Shown here: positions 29,568 through 38,226 of the stretch, piece after piece
Numbering within the stretch: position 1 is the stretch's first letter
Layout of the letters: every line of letters begins with the position of its first letter
From: Domibacillus indicus
GTDB lineage: Bacteria; Bacillota; Bacilli; Bacillales; Domibacillaceae
Reading direction: 5' to 3'
Length of the DNA stretch: 64,000 nt
Assembly (NCBI RefSeq): GCF_000970685.1
Contig: NZ_LAJB01000003.1
Span: 248,001-312,000, forward strand
The notes under the pieces: generated by a model
Database searches by the model: none
Told to the model about the DNA's origin: nothing
What the model saw: the letters and a program-made list of their open reading frames with translations, nothing else
Program-made: the position numbers and the translations under genes

Positions 29568-30106
29568 TACTTGATCAGATCCTTCATCATCTTCTCATCC
29601 ATTGGCCCAACGATTTTTTGATACACTGTTCCATCTTCATTCAGCACATAAGTCGTCGGCATGGTGTAGATTTCATATTTTTCCGCCACTTCCCCGTTTT
29701 TGTCCATTAAAACAGGAAAAGTTAAATGATATTGATCCGCAAAATCTTTTGCTTTCGTCTTGCTTTCCTCTAAATTGACCGCTAAAATTTCAGCCTTCCC
29801 TTCATTCTCTTCATAAAAGGACTGCATATGCGGCATTTCCTGCTTACACGGCGGACACCAGGTTGCCCAGAAGTTTAAAAATACTTTTTTCCCTTTGTAA
29901 TCGGACAACCTCACTTCTTTTCCATCCATTCTTTGCACCAAGAAGTCCGGTGCCTGGCTGCCGACTGCGATTCCATTTTGGTCATCATTCACTGCTATGC
30001 CCGTTTCGCCAATATCTATGACCTCTTTACGGTCATCGTACAAATTAAAGCCGGCGATTCCAATCAACAAAGCAAGCAGCAAGATGCCAAACCACTTTTT
30101 GCCCAT
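29567..30106 (-). CDS. ResA/TlpA-like membrane-anchored thiol-disulfide oxidoreductase
   Basis: This 179-residue protein has an N-terminal membrane anchor (residues 4-22) and an extracytoplasmic thioredoxin fold. The redox motif is WCPPC near residue 79 in NFWATWCPPCKQE, and the cis-Pro is in YTMPTTYVL. ResA-type proteins reduce apocytochrome c or spore-coat thiols outside the membrane. The ATG at 30106 follows GAGG by ten bases. It stands alone, so the partner is unclear; the cytochrome c CccB encoded downstream is one candidate client. Confidence 0.85.
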   Translation of the reverse strand: MGKKWFGILLLALLIGIAGFNLYDDRKEVIDIGETGIAVNDDQNGIAVGSQAPDFLVQRMDGKEVRLSDYKGKKVFLNFWATWCPPCKQEMPHMQSFYEENEGKAEILAVNLEESKTKAKDFADQYHLTFPVLMDKNGEVAEKYEIYTMPTTYVLNEDGTVYQKIVGPMDEKMMKDLIK

Positions 30107-30263
30107 ATATTTTTTTCCTCCAAATGACCAAGATAAGCTGCTGCCGGCCCAGACTGCCTGTCTCTGCAAAGCTCAAATATCGGCATGCTTTCCCTTTACT
30201 TTTTCTTTTCTATCATAGCATATGATTGCCTTCTGTTCATTATATACATAGCCGGGTATAAAA

Positions 30264-30293
30264 CAAAAAAAGCCGCTTATACAGCGGCTTTTC
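30264..30293 (-). terminator. Terminator after the yjcZ-type gene
   Basis: Stem AAAAGCCGC/GCGGCTTTT with a seven-base loop and a T run on the minus strand, six bases past the stop. Confidence 0.85.
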
Positions 30294-30298
30294 TTTCA

Positions 30299-30409
30299 TT
30301 AATAGCCCCAGCCGATATAAGCGGCGCCTACGATGATAAGCAAAATGAACAATACGACTACCAACGCGAAGCCGCTGCCGTAGCCACCGTTACCTTTGTA
30401 TTCGCTCAT
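30299..30409 (-). CDS. yjcZ: YjcZ-family sporulation microprotein
   Basis: This 36-residue protein has a Gly/Tyr-rich polar start ([13 protein letters not shown]) and a single hydrophobic helix ending GAAYIGWGY. This is the YjcZ family found in spore-formers, with many paralogues and no clear function. A strong AAGGAGGTGG site lies eight bases before the ATG, and a terminator follows. It is below the usual length cut-off of gene finders. Confidence 0.82.
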   Translation of the reverse strand: MSEYKGNGGYGSGFALVVVLFILLIIVGAAYIGWGY

Positions 30410-30488
30410 GCTAATCCACCTCCTTGCTCGTTACACTTACAGCGTATGCAGGAAGAAAAAAGACGGAAGAGCATGCCGCCTATACAAA

Positions 30489-30530
30489 GAAAAAAGTGTC
30501 TGCCCATGGAAACAGTGGACAGACACTTCT
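30489..30530 (-). terminator. Terminator after the M23 hydrolase gene
   Basis: Stem AAGTGTCTG/CAGACACTT with a 17-base loop and T run on the minus strand, four bases past the stop. Confidence 0.8.
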
Positions 30531-30533
30531 CAT

Positions 30534-31940
30534 TTAAAAGCTAATATAGCTGGCCGGGTCTACGGCATTTTCTTTTCCAAGCGTCCACGGGCCTTCATGA
30601 ATTTCAAAATGAAGATGCTGGCCATACGAGCGGCCTGTATTGCCCATGTAGCCGATTGTCTGGCCTTTCGATACACTTCCGCCATTTACAAGACGCTCTG
30701 ACATATGAGCATATACGGTTGTATAAACTTTCCCGTTAATCGAGTGGGAAATAAAAATCGCATTTCCGTACGTGTCCGAATAATAAGAACGGCTGACTAC
30801 CCCATCTGCCGCCGCCACAATCGGCACACTTGCACTATTGGCAATATCGACTCCTTTATGGTCCCCCAATGAGCGCTGGCCAAATCCCGAAGTAAATGTT
30901 CCCTGTGCCGGCCGCATGAACATACCGCCTGAATCAGACGGTGCTGCCGTTGAATGGACAGCCGGCTCTGAGTTTGAAGACTGTGAGTCAGTCGCTTCTT
31001 CTTGAACAGCCGGTGCTGCCGCTTTTGATTCGCTTGGCTGTTTTGCTGCTTTTTCGGCTTCAGCTTTTGCTGCAGCGGCGGCTGCTTTTGCCGCGGCTTC
31101 CTGCTCGGCTTTTCTTTTCGCTGCTTCAGCCGCCAGGCGCTCCTGCTCGGCTATGCGCTCTTTCTCTGCCTGAATGGCCGCTTGAATGGCTGCTTCCTGT
31201 GAAGCGAGCAGGCTTTGCTCTTCTTCAAGGCTCAGCTTGTGGTCGTGAGCTTCCTCTTCATCAGCCACAAGGCCTTTCATTACCTCATTTTTGGCCGTGC
31301 GCTGCTGCTCAAGCTCTGCTTTTATTTCTTCTAACTCTGCAAGCATCTCTTCCAAACTCGCAAGCTTTTCTTTTACTTCCTGTTCGTTTGCTTCAAGCTG
31401 CTTTTTGTCGTTTTCCTGCTCCTGCAAAATCTCTTTATCTGCATTGACGATTGTTGTTACAGCTGTAGCGCGGTTAATAAAATCGCTAAAGCTTTCTGCG
31501 CCAAGCAACACATCAAGATAGCTCGCCGAGCCGCCGCTTTGCTGAATCGAACGGGCACGGTCTTCTAATACAACGGTACGCTCTTCGATTCGAATCTTCA
31601 ATTCTTCGATTTCCGCTTGAAGCCTTTCAATCTCTGCTTTTGTTTCGGCAATCTCGTTTTCTTTTTTTCTAATTTTCGCTTCCGATTCCGTAATCGCGCC
31701 GTCAAGCTTGCGGATTTCAGCTGTTACGCTGTCCTGCTGCTTCTGAAGGTCAGTAATCGTTTGTTCTTTCTCAGTAATGTCCGTTTCTAACCCGGACTTT
31801 TGCGATTGAATTTCCTGCTGGCGCTTTTGAAGGTCAGATAAGCTCTCTGCGGAAGCCCCCCCTGTAAAACTAAATCCAAGTGACGCTGCTACTGCAAGCG
31901 CCATATAAGAACGTTTTTTCAACTGATCCATCCCTCTCAT
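30534..31940 (-). CDS. Coiled-coil M23 (LytM) murein hydrolase, FtsEX-linked
   Basis: This 468-residue secreted protein has a signal peptide cleaved near residue 31 (TGGASA), long coiled coils at about 35-255, and an Ala/Glu/Lys-rich linker. An M23 peptidase domain fills residues 340-468. Zinc ligands are intact: HKGVDIA near 362 and HLHFEIHEG near 447. The coiled coil followed by a hydrolase is the PcsB/CwlO plan, and the gene lies 18 bases after ftsX, so it is probably the FtsEX-activated wall hydrolase. B. subtilis CwlO has an NlpC/P60 domain instead. Start choice between 31940 and 31931 is uncertain. Confidence 0.85.
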   Translation of the reverse strand: MRGMDQLKKRSYMALAVAASLGFSFTGGASAESLSDLQKRQQEIQSQKSGLETDITEKEQTITDLQKQQDSVTAEIRKLDGAITESEAKIRKKENEIAETKAEIERLQAEIEELKIRIEERTVVLEDRARSIQQSGGSASYLDVLLGAESFSDFINRATAVTTIVNADKEILQEQENDKKQLEANEQEVKEKLASLEEMLAELEEIKAELEQQRTAKNEVMKGLVADEEEAHDHKLSLEEEQSLLASQEAAIQAAIQAEKERIAEQERLAAEAAKRKAEQEAAAKAAAAAAKAEAEKAAKQPSESKAAAPAVQEEATDSQSSNSEPAVHSTAAPSDSGGMFMRPAQGTFTSGFGQRSLGDHKGVDIANSASVPIVAAADGVVSRSYYSDTYGNAIFISHSINGKVYTTVYAHMSERLVNGGSVSKGQTIGYMGNTGRSYGQHLHFEIHEGPWTLGKENAVDPASYISF

Positions 31941-31958
31941 CCCTGTATCTATTTTCCT

Positions 31959-32843
31959 TTATACATTCAAAAAGCGTCTGACTGAAATAAAGCTGCCCCA
32001 AATGCCAATAAAAACAGCAATAACAAGCATAAGAAGCGTCACTGGCACTATCAGTGGAATGTAGCCGATAAAGTCAATAAAATGAGAAGCAAACCTCTCT
32101 GAAGCTTCCTGCTCCGCATAGTAATAGCCGACTGCAATGGCGGCAATCGGGATAATAGAGCCAAGCAATCCGATCCACAATCCTTCCAGTAAAAACGGCC
32201 AGCGAATAAACCAGTTTGTTGCACCGACGAGCTTCATAATTTCAATTTCTTTCCGGCGGGCAAAAATAGTGATTTTAATTGTATTCGAGATTAAAAACAT
32301 AGCTGTAAATAAAAGGCCGGCTACCAGAATCATTCCGATATTGCGGGCTGTTTTCATAAAGCTGAATAAATTTTCGACTTTTCCTTCTCCATACACCGCT
32401 TTTTCTGTCTGGGAAAACTGCTCAATTTTCCGGGCCGCATCCGGTGTATCCTGAGGGCGAGCTGTTTTCACAATAAACACATCGTACAGCGGATTGCTTT
32501 GTTCAAACAAAGTATAGTCGCTGCCCATATCGTTGATCAGATTTTGCAGCTCCTGTTCCTTGGAGGAATATTCGACGCCTTCTACCTCGGGGAGGTTTTC
32601 AATTTGGGCCTTCAGCTGATCCTTCTCCGCTTCTGTCGTCTCCAGCTTCACATGAACACGCACTTCTACATCATTTTCAATATCGGTGCCGATTTTATTT
32701 AAATTAAGCATGATAACAAGGAAAATACCTGTTAACATAAGCGTCACTGTAACAGCAGATACGGATGCAAAGGTCATCCAGCCGTTGCGGCGGAGATTTT
32801 TAAAGCTCTCTCTGAAATGGCGGCGCAGCGTTCTAGGCTTCAT
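31959..32843 (-). CDS. ftsX: FtsX, cell-division ABC transporter-like membrane subunit
   Basis: This 294-residue protein begins MKPRTLRRHFRESFKNLRRNG, with membrane segments near residues 25-48, 170-195, 220-245 and 265-288. The extracellular domain (about 50-165) contacts the wall hydrolase. With FtsE it turns ATP hydrolysis into hydrolase activation. The ATG at 32843 lies within the end of ftsE (11-base overlap) behind GGGGTGAG, which implies coupled translation; the longer reading from 32897 is rejected. Confidence 0.93.
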   Translation of the reverse strand: MKPRTLRRHFRESFKNLRRNGWMTFASVSAVTVTLMLTGIFLVIMLNLNKIGTDIENDVEVRVHVKLETTEAEKDQLKAQIENLPEVEGVEYSSKEQELQNLINDMGSDYTLFEQSNPLYDVFIVKTARPQDTPDAARKIEQFSQTEKAVYGEGKVENLFSFMKTARNIGMILVAGLLFTAMFLISNTIKITIFARRKEIEIMKLVGATNWFIRWPFLLEGLWIGLLGSIIPIAAIAVGYYYAEQEASERFASHFIDFIGYIPLIVPVTLLMLVIAVFIGIWGSFISVRRFLNV

Positions 32844-33519
32844 ATCCGTACTCACCCCGCAGTTCATCGCGGACAATCCGCCCATTTTCAATGGCAATCA
32901 CCCGGCGGCGAATCGTATTGACAATATCTTTATTGTGGGTCGCCATGACAATGGTGGTTCCCCGCTCATTAATTGTCTCAAACAGCCGCATAATATCCCA
33001 CGATGTATCCGGATCCAAATTGCCGGTTGGCTCATCCGCAATTACCACTTTCGGGTTATTGACAATGGACCGGGCAATGGCAATACGCTGCTGTTCACCG
33101 CCGGATAACTCTGTCGGCAGCATGCGCGCTTTATGCTTTAACCCTACTAAATCGAGTACTTCCATGACTCGTTTACGGATAACAGCCGGGTCTTCTTCAA
33201 TTACTTCAAGCGCAAAAGCCACATTCTCGTAAATATTCAAAAGCGGCAGAAGCTTAAAATCCTGAAACACGACCCCTACTTTGCGTCGCAGCGCTGGAAC
33301 CAGCCGCTGCTTAAGAGAAGCGGTATTGATCCCGCCTACCATAACAGTACCGCTGGACGGTTTTTCTTCACGATAAATTAATTTAATAAATGTTGATTTG
33401 CCGGCGCCGCTTGGACCGACAATATACACGAACTCACCCTGTTTTATCGTGACATTCACGCCTGACAGCGCTGTGACCCCGTTTGGGTATTTTTTTGTCA
33501 CGCCTTGCATATCTATCAT
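32833..33519 (-). CDS. ftsE: FtsE, cell-division ABC ATPase
   Basis: This 228-residue ABC ATPase has Walker A GPSGAGKST near residue 36, signature LSGGEQQR near 138, Walker B VVIADEPTG near 158 and the switch His in ATHNKDI. It is the cytoplasmic partner of FtsX and controls peptidoglycan hydrolysis during elongation and division. It heads the ftsE-ftsX-M23 hydrolase operon, downstream of cccB as in B. subtilis. Confidence 0.95.
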   Translation of the reverse strand: MIDMQGVTKKYPNGVTALSGVNVTIKQGEFVYIVGPSGAGKSTFIKLIYREEKPSSGTVMVGGINTASLKQRLVPALRRKVGVVFQDFKLLPLLNIYENVAFALEVIEEDPAVIRKRVMEVLDLVGLKHKARMLPTELSGGEQQRIAIARSIVNNPKVVIADEPTGNLDPDTSWDIMRLFETINERGTTIVMATHNKDIVNTIRRRVIAIENGRIVRDELRGEYGYEA

Positions 33520-33763
33520 TGCATCACCTTGTTTCTTCCAATTCAGGCGTCTTATTTACCCGATTTTATTGCACAGAAAACATTATAGCATTCTTTGTTT
33601 TGTCACAATGAAAAAAATGTGTTACAGAATCATGTCAGGGCGTAACATATTCGTGACATTTTTAAACCCGTTTTGCCAGCTTCTTTAGCTGCTGTACCGT
33701 CCTTCATAATAAACCAATATGTTCAGTTTATGTAAAAAAAGTGAAAAAGAACAGGTTTTATAC

Positions 33764-33796
33764 AAAAAAAAGCAGGCAAGCATGCCCGCTTTTTTT
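33764..33796 (-). terminator. Terminator after cccB
   Basis: Stem AAAAGC(A/G)GGC around AAGCAT with T runs on both strands, seven bases past the stop. Confidence 0.8.
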
Positions 33797-33802
33797 ACAA
33801 GA

Positions 33803-34153
33803 TTATTTTTTTTCTGCCAGCCAGGCGGCAACAGCCTGCGCGTCTTCGCCTTCCACTATGTTTGGCGGCATTTGCCCCTGTCCGTTTTCAATAACGCTTA
33901 AAATTCCTTCTTCACTGAGTTCAGATCCAATTTTATCAAGTGCCGGCCCAAATGAGCCTTCAAGATTGCCGCCATGGCAGCTTAAGCAGTTTTGCTGATA
34001 TACTTCTTCACCGGCGGAAGCGGCTGTTTCTTCTGTGCCCTCATCAGAAGCCGGTGCATCATTCGCTGCATTTTCTTCTTCCCCGCCGCCGCATGCTGCC
34101 AGTGCGACTGACGAGCCAAGCAAGAGTGCCAGCAATGACTTTTTCCATTCCAT
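33803..34153 (-). CDS. cccB: CccB, cytochrome c-551 lipoprotein
   Basis: This 116-residue lipoprotein has a signal peptide ending in the lipobox LAAC (Cys21), a Glu/Ala-rich acidic linker, and a small class I cytochrome c domain. Haem attachment is CLSCH near residue 56, and the Met ligand is in GQMPPN near 94. It carries electrons on the outer face of the membrane, probably to a terminal oxidase. A GAGGGGG site precedes it. Order cccB-ftsE matches B. subtilis. Confidence 0.92.
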   Translation of the reverse strand: MEWKKSLLALLLGSSVALAACGGGEEENAANDAPASDEGTEETAASAGEEVYQQNCLSCHGGNLEGSFGPALDKIGSELSEEGILSVIENGQGQMPPNIVEGEDAQAVAAWLAEKK

Positions 34154-34230
34154 CTGGTGGTCCCCCTCTTTAGCTGAATGAAATCTACCATTAGTATATC
34201 AGATTTTGTCCGTTGAAAAAAAACGCCGGA

Positions 34231-35091
34231 CTAGCTTTTTAAAAAAGGAGTAACCTGCTCAATCGTTTTTTTCAGCTTTTCACTGTTTTTTGCGTACATT
34301 GCTTTTGCTTCTTCCGCTTCTGTTGCGAGGGCAAATAATTCTAAATCCGCCTGGCATTTTTTCATTGCCGCCAGCAGCATCGGTTTTTCCTGAGGTGGAG
34401 GAACCTGAAGCTTATCGTTAAATAAGTCAACCGTCAGCTGCCCTGATGAATCCACCTGTCCGAGAAACACATTTTCAATAGTCACACCGATTTTATCAAG
34501 TTCGCCTTTCAGCCACCCACGGTTCAGGTTCATCGAAGCAAGCGGCTCATCCAGCACCTTTCCATCCATAATGACTGTCTGCGGCTCCTTAACCGGAGCA
34601 ACAGTTACACCAAGCATATTCGGGGTTAACGGCTGATGTTCTTTTTTCAGCATTACACTTAAATCACCCGTTGCCTCTAGCACCGCAAATTCCACATCGG
34701 CCACCCGGAATACATCTTTTTTCCGAAGAAGCTCCAGCAATTCATCCGTTGAATACCGTTCTTTCTTTAAATTATCTTCCAGGACTTTTCCGTTTTGAAT
34801 GAAAGGAACCCCTTCTCCTTCAACCAGCGTACGGAACTTTTTGCTTTTCATTGATAACACGGCAACCAGGAATGGAACCAGCGTAAAGACGATGATGCCG
34901 ACCACCCCATGAAAAATATTACGGTCGAGGCCCGTTACGACTTCTGCTCCAATGCTTCCGATTGTAATGCCCGCTACATATTCAAAAAAAGACAGCTGAG
35001 ACAGCTGCTTTTTTCCGAGAATTTTTGTCATAATAAATAATACACCTAAAAACAGCAATCCGCGCAGCGCTACTTCAAACCACTCTGGCAC
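34231..35091 (-). CDS. YetF-like DUF421 membrane protein of the spoVA2-type operon
   Basis: This 286-residue protein has three N-terminal membrane helices (DUF421/YetF block, ILGKKQLSQLSFFEYVAGITIGS in part), then a soluble region from about 85 (LVEGEGVPFIQNGKVL). A long C-terminal extension from about 220 is helical and charged (KMYAKNSEKLKKT type). DUF421 proteins of this length accompany DUF1657 and SpoVAC/D/Eb in spoVA2-type operons that affect spore heat resistance and germination. It is the last gene of the set, 18 bases after a DUF1657 gene. Confidence 0.82.
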   Translation of the reverse strand: MPEWFEVALRGLLFLGVLFIMTKILGKKQLSQLSFFEYVAGITIGSIGAEVVTGLDRNIFHGVVGIIVFTLVPFLVAVLSMKSKKFRTLVEGEGVPFIQNGKVLEDNLKKERYSTDELLELLRKKDVFRVADVEFAVLEATGDLSVMLKKEHQPLTPNMLGVTVAPVKEPQTVIMDGKVLDEPLASMNLNRGWLKGELDKIGVTIENVFLGQVDSSGQLTVDLFNDKLQVPPPQEKPMLLAAMKKCQADLELFALATEAEEAKAMYAKNSEKLKKTIEQVTPFLKS

Positions 35092-35109
35092 GGCGCCACC
35101 TCCTGCCGG

Positions 35110-35316
35110 TTAATATCTTTGATACTGTGCTTCTTCCCGTTCCAGTTCCCCGGCCCGTTTTTGCACATCCGCTGCTGTTTCACTGACCGTCATCATCGCT
35201 TCATGAATTGTCTGGCGTGCTTTGTCATCCTGTGACAGAATGGCAAGCGACGAAAGACTCGCTTCAATACTCCTCAAGCTGGCAAGACACTGTTTCACTT
35301 CTGCTGCAACTGTCAT
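35110..35316 (-). CDS. DUF1657 protein (second copy in the operon)
   Basis: This 68-residue helical protein begins MTVAAEVKQCLASLRSIEASL and resembles the protein encoded at 36827-37030 in length, start and helical pattern, the mark of DUF1657. Function is unknown; the family is tied to spoVA2-type operons. Its ATG overlaps the spoVAD stop by four bases. Confidence 0.8.
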   Translation of the reverse strand: MTVAAEVKQCLASLRSIEASLSSLAILSQDDKARQTIHEAMMTVSETAADVQKRAGELEREEAQYQRY

Positions 35317-36332
35317 GCTGATTCCTCTCCTTCTGCTTCAATGGATACAGCGTGGGCAATACAAGGAATGCTTTCTTTCTGCTGATACGTAAGCGGCGAT
35401 AAAAGAGCGCCCGTGGCGACCACAAGCATCCGTTTTATTTCCCCTTTTTGCATTTGATTTAATAAATGTCCATATGCTACAACGGCTGAACAGCCTGCAC
35501 CACTTCCGCCCGAGAAAACCGGCTGGCCTTTTCGGTAAATCATAACTCCGCAGTCTTTATATTCAGTGTTCTGGATAGGGGTATTGTTTTTTTCAAACAA
35601 GTCGAGTGAAATATTATGCCCGATTTCACCCAGATCCCCGGTAACAATCAAATCATAGTAAGACGGATCAATATTTCGATCTGTCAAATGAGCTTCAATT
35701 GTGTCTACGGCCGCCGGCGCCATCGCCCCGCCCATGTTGAAGGGATCCGTTAAGCCCAGGTCGATGACGCGCCCGATTGTAGCGGAAGTTACACGCGGCC
35801 CGCTTCCTTCACTGCTTAACAGTGCCGCTCCTGCCCCGGTTATGGTCCACTGCGATGTCGGCGGCTTTTGCCCGCCATACTCAGTCGGATACCGGAACTG
35901 CTTTTCAACAGCCGCATTATGGCTTGATGCGCCGGTCAGCACATACTTCGCTCCCTGCCCGTTAATGATCATGGCAGCAAGGGCAAGCCCCTCCATAGAT
36001 GTCGAGCAGGCGCCGAACAAGCCAAGATACGGAGCGCCGATTGTCCGGCAGGCAAGGCTCGTCGGGGTAATCTGGTTAATAAGGTCGCCCCCTAGAATAA
36101 ACTGCACCTGCTCTTTTTGAAGCCCGCCTTTTTCGATTGCTTTGGTGCATGCTTCCTCAAATAAAAGCCGGTGCGCTTTTTCATACGAGTCCTGTCCAAT
36201 CCATAAATCCTCATGAAGAATATCAAAATCGTCCGACAGCATGCCCGCTGCTTCAAAGGGCCCTCCGACTGTTCCTGCTGCCAGTATGACTGGTTTGCGG
36301 TCAAATTCCCATGTACGATGTCCAGCCAGCAT
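35313..36332 (-). CDS. spoVAD: SpoVAD, stage V sporulation protein AD
   Basis: This 339-residue thiolase-fold protein binds dipicolinic acid for uptake into the forespore. Conserved blocks are seen: LFGACSTSMEG near residue 106, SSHNAAVEKQFRYPTEYGGQKP near 143 (quoted here as FRYPTEYGGQ), MAPAAVDTI near 205 and ATGALLSP near 310. The ATG at 36332 overlaps the spoVAC stop by one base (TAATG) behind GGGGTGG. Here spoVAC-spoVAD is followed by DUF1657, with no spoVAEb. Confidence 0.93.
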   Translation of the reverse strand: MLAGHRTWEFDRKPVILAAGTVGGPFEAAGMLSDDFDILHEDLWIGQDSYEKAHRLLFEEACTKAIEKGGLQKEQVQFILGGDLINQITPTSLACRTIGAPYLGLFGACSTSMEGLALAAMIINGQGAKYVLTGASSHNAAVEKQFRYPTEYGGQKPPTSQWTITGAGAALLSSEGSGPRVTSATIGRVIDLGLTDPFNMGGAMAPAAVDTIEAHLTDRNIDPSYYDLIVTGDLGEIGHNISLDLFEKNNTPIQNTEYKDCGVMIYRKGQPVFSGGSGAGCSAVVAYGHLLNQMQKGEIKRMLVVATGALLSPLTYQQKESIPCIAHAVSIEAEGEESA

Positions 36333-36811
36333 TAAAAGCCACCCCACTGCGTCAATAATGTTTTAATGGTTGCCACGATAAAAGCAGAGAATACTCCAAA
36401 TAAAATAACTGAACCGGCCAGTTTAAACATATTGCCGCCAACACCCAGGACAAATCCTTCGGTCCGGTGCTCAATAGCAGCTGAAATAACAGCATTGCCG
36501 AATCCGGTCAGCGGGACAGCAGAGCCCGCACCCGCAAACTGGGCAATGCGGTCATATACACCGAACCCGGTCAGCAGCATCGCAATAAAAATCATGGTGC
36601 CGGCTGTGGGATTGCCGGCTGTCTGCTCGGTAAAGTTAAAAAAGTAAATAAAAAAGTACTGCACCGCCTGGCCCACTGCACAAATCAAGCCGCCAATAAG
36701 AAAAGCTTTTATACAGTTTTGAAGCACCGGCCGCTTCGTTTCACGCTTTTTTTGCAATGCCTGGTATTCCTGCTGGGCGGAAGACTGGTTCTTTTTTTTA
36801 TTGTTCGCCAT
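36332..36811 (-). CDS. spoVAC: SpoVAC, stage V sporulation protein AC
   Basis: This 159-residue membrane protein forms the mechanosensitive dipicolinic acid channel with other SpoVA proteins. A basic N-terminal 30 residues precede four helices; typical blocks are FTEQTAGNPTAGT, GFGVYDRIAQFAGAGSAVP and LGVGGNMFKLAGSVI (each under 20 residues). It lies 15 bases after a DUF1657 gene and overlaps spoVAD. Confidence 0.93.
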   Translation of the reverse strand: MANNKKKNQSSAQQEYQALQKKRETKRPVLQNCIKAFLIGGLICAVGQAVQYFFIYFFNFTEQTAGNPTAGTMIFIAMLLTGFGVYDRIAQFAGAGSAVPLTGFGNAVISAAIEHRTEGFVLGVGGNMFKLAGSVILFGVFSAFIVATIKTLLTQWGGF

Positions 36812-36826
36812 ATTGTCTCATCCTTG

Positions 36827-37030
36827 TCATTGTTGATATTGCGGCTCTTCCTGCATCATTTGTTCAATACGCGGGCCCAATTGGTCAATAATCATCTGTG
36901 TCTGCCTGGCCGCGTCCTCGTATAGCTTTTTTGCCTGCTGGTTTTTTGTACTGAGGGAAAAAGTTTCAAAACTGGCCTGTACGGTTTTAAGGCTGGCCAT
37001 TGTTTTCTTCACATCGCTAATAACCGTCAT
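36827..37030 (-). CDS. DUF1657 protein, first gene of the spoVA2-type operon
   Basis: This 67-residue helical, Gln-rich protein (start MTVISDVKKTMASLKTVQASF) is similar to the one at 35110-35316. It heads the operon behind AAGGAGG and a sigma-G-like promoter 30 to 60 bases upstream. Function is unknown. Confidence 0.8.
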   Translation of the reverse strand: MTVISDVKKTMASLKTVQASFETFSLSTKNQQAKKLYEDAARQTQMIIDQLGPRIEQMMQEEPQYQQ

Positions 37031-37060
37031 GGCTTCTTCCTCCTTTTCTTTAAACAGTTG

Positions 37061-37091
37061 TAGCGTGGCAGAAAAAAGCCATATTTATTCA
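37061..37091 (-). promoter_or_regulatory. Sigma-G-like promoter of the spoVA2-type operon
   Basis: On the minus strand TGAATA, an 18-base spacer, then CACGCTA. The -35 fits the sigma-G consensus fully and the -10 fits CATACTA at five of seven positions. Forespore expression is what spoVA genes need. Confidence 0.6.
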
Positions 37092-37163
37092 TCCAGCAAG
37101 TAACAGGAAAGGTTTATATCGAGATGGGTACGATAAAGGAAGTAAAAGAACGGAGGGGTGTAA

Positions 37164-38141
37164 ATGTCCAAGTGGAGCCGGCTGCCAGTGGCATGCCTCA
37201 TCCTTTATTTTTTCAGTGCAGTGCACGTTTCAGCAGAACAGCAGCTGAATGAACGGATGGCTTATTATGAAAAAAATGAACGAATGACTACGCTGCCGTG
37301 GTACTATCTGGCGGCTGTCGACCAATACGAGCGAAACATCCAGGCTGTGCGTGACGATATTCCGGATAAAGACGGGCCAGCCGCCATTCACTTTTCACGG
37401 TCGTTTTGGGCCGGCAAGCTGAATCCGGCGAAAAAAACAACAAGACCCGCCCTTATTTCTTTTTTTGGCGGCCAGGGCCAGGATGGAGACGGTGATGGAA
37501 AAGCAGATCCGAACGATCCGGATGATGTTTTTTATACGATGGCACATGTATTAACGAAAAACGGCTACACAGAAAAAGATATTAAGAAGTCATTGAAAAG
37601 CTATTATAAGAAAGACGAAACCGTTAACCAGGTTATGACCATTGCGGCCCTTTACCACCGTTTTGACACAATCGAGCTTGATGATCATGCTTTCCCGCTG
37701 CCGCTTGGACATGATTTCAGCTACCGAAGCACCTGGGGCGATAAGCGCGGCTGGGGCGGACGGCGCATGCATGAAGGAACCGATTTGTTTGCTTCCTATG
37801 GTGTCCCCGTCCGGGCAACCACATACGGGATCATTGAAATAAAGGGCTGGAATGAATACGGCGGCTGGCGGGTCGGCATTCGGGATATTCACAATGTATA
37901 CCACTACTTTGCCCACCTGTCGGGCTTTGAAAAAGGAATCGAAGAAGGCATGATTGTGAAACCCGGCACTGTTGTCGGCTACGTCGGCAGCTCGGGCTAT
38001 GGGAAAGCCGGAACATCGGGCAAGTTTCCGCCTCATCTTCACTACGGCATGTATAAATACAATGGCCGTCATGAATGGGCGTTTGATCCTTATCCGTCTC
38101 TTTCCCACTGGGAGCAGGCGGAACGGCAGAAAGAGAATTAA
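37164..38141 (+). CDS. lytH: LytH, sporulation L-Ala-D-Glu endopeptidase (M23 family)
   Basis: This 325-residue protein has a signal peptide or anchor (residues 8-24) and an M23 domain from about 190. Zinc ligands are HEGTDLF near 202 and HLHYGMY near 292. The N-terminal half includes a Gly/Asp-rich GQDGDGDGKADPNDPDD stretch. Length and plan match B. subtilis LytH (YunA), which trims peptide side chains of the spore cortex to single L-alanine. It diverges from the spoVA operon with an ACGGAGGGG site. Confidence 0.85.
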   Translation: MSKWSRLPVACLILYFFSAVHVSAEQQLNERMAYYEKNERMTTLPWYYLAAVDQYERNIQAVRDDIPDKDGPAAIHFSRSFWAGKLNPAKKTTRPALISFFGGQGQDGDGDGKADPNDPDDVFYTMAHVLTKNGYTEKDIKKSLKSYYKKDETVNQVMTIAALYHRFDTIELDDHAFPLPLGHDFSYRSTWGDKRGWGGRRMHEGTDLFASYGVPVRATTYGIIEIKGWNEYGGWRVGIRDIHNVYHYFAHLSGFEKGIEEGMIVKPGTVVGYVGSSGYGKAGTSGKFPPHLHYGMYKYNGRHEWAFDPYPSLSHWEQAERQKEN

Positions 38142-38192
38142 ATCCATGCTTTTCGTTATCTGCTGCGGTTTTTCCGCCCTTATAAATCAACA

Positions 38193-38223
38193 AAAACGCT
38201 GCCTCGGCTGAGACAGCGTTTTT
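38193..38223. terminator. Bidirectional terminator between lytH and prfB
   Basis: Stem AAAACGCTG/CAGCGTTTT with an inner CTC/GAG pair. T runs on both strands serve the two converging genes. Confidence 0.85.
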
Positions 38224-38226
38224 TAT

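Noticed and set aside
33600-33655. Inverted repeat TGTTAC ... GTAACA upstream of ftsE
   Set aside because: Only six bases per arm with a long spacer, no fit to a known operator, and common by chance in AT-rich DNA.
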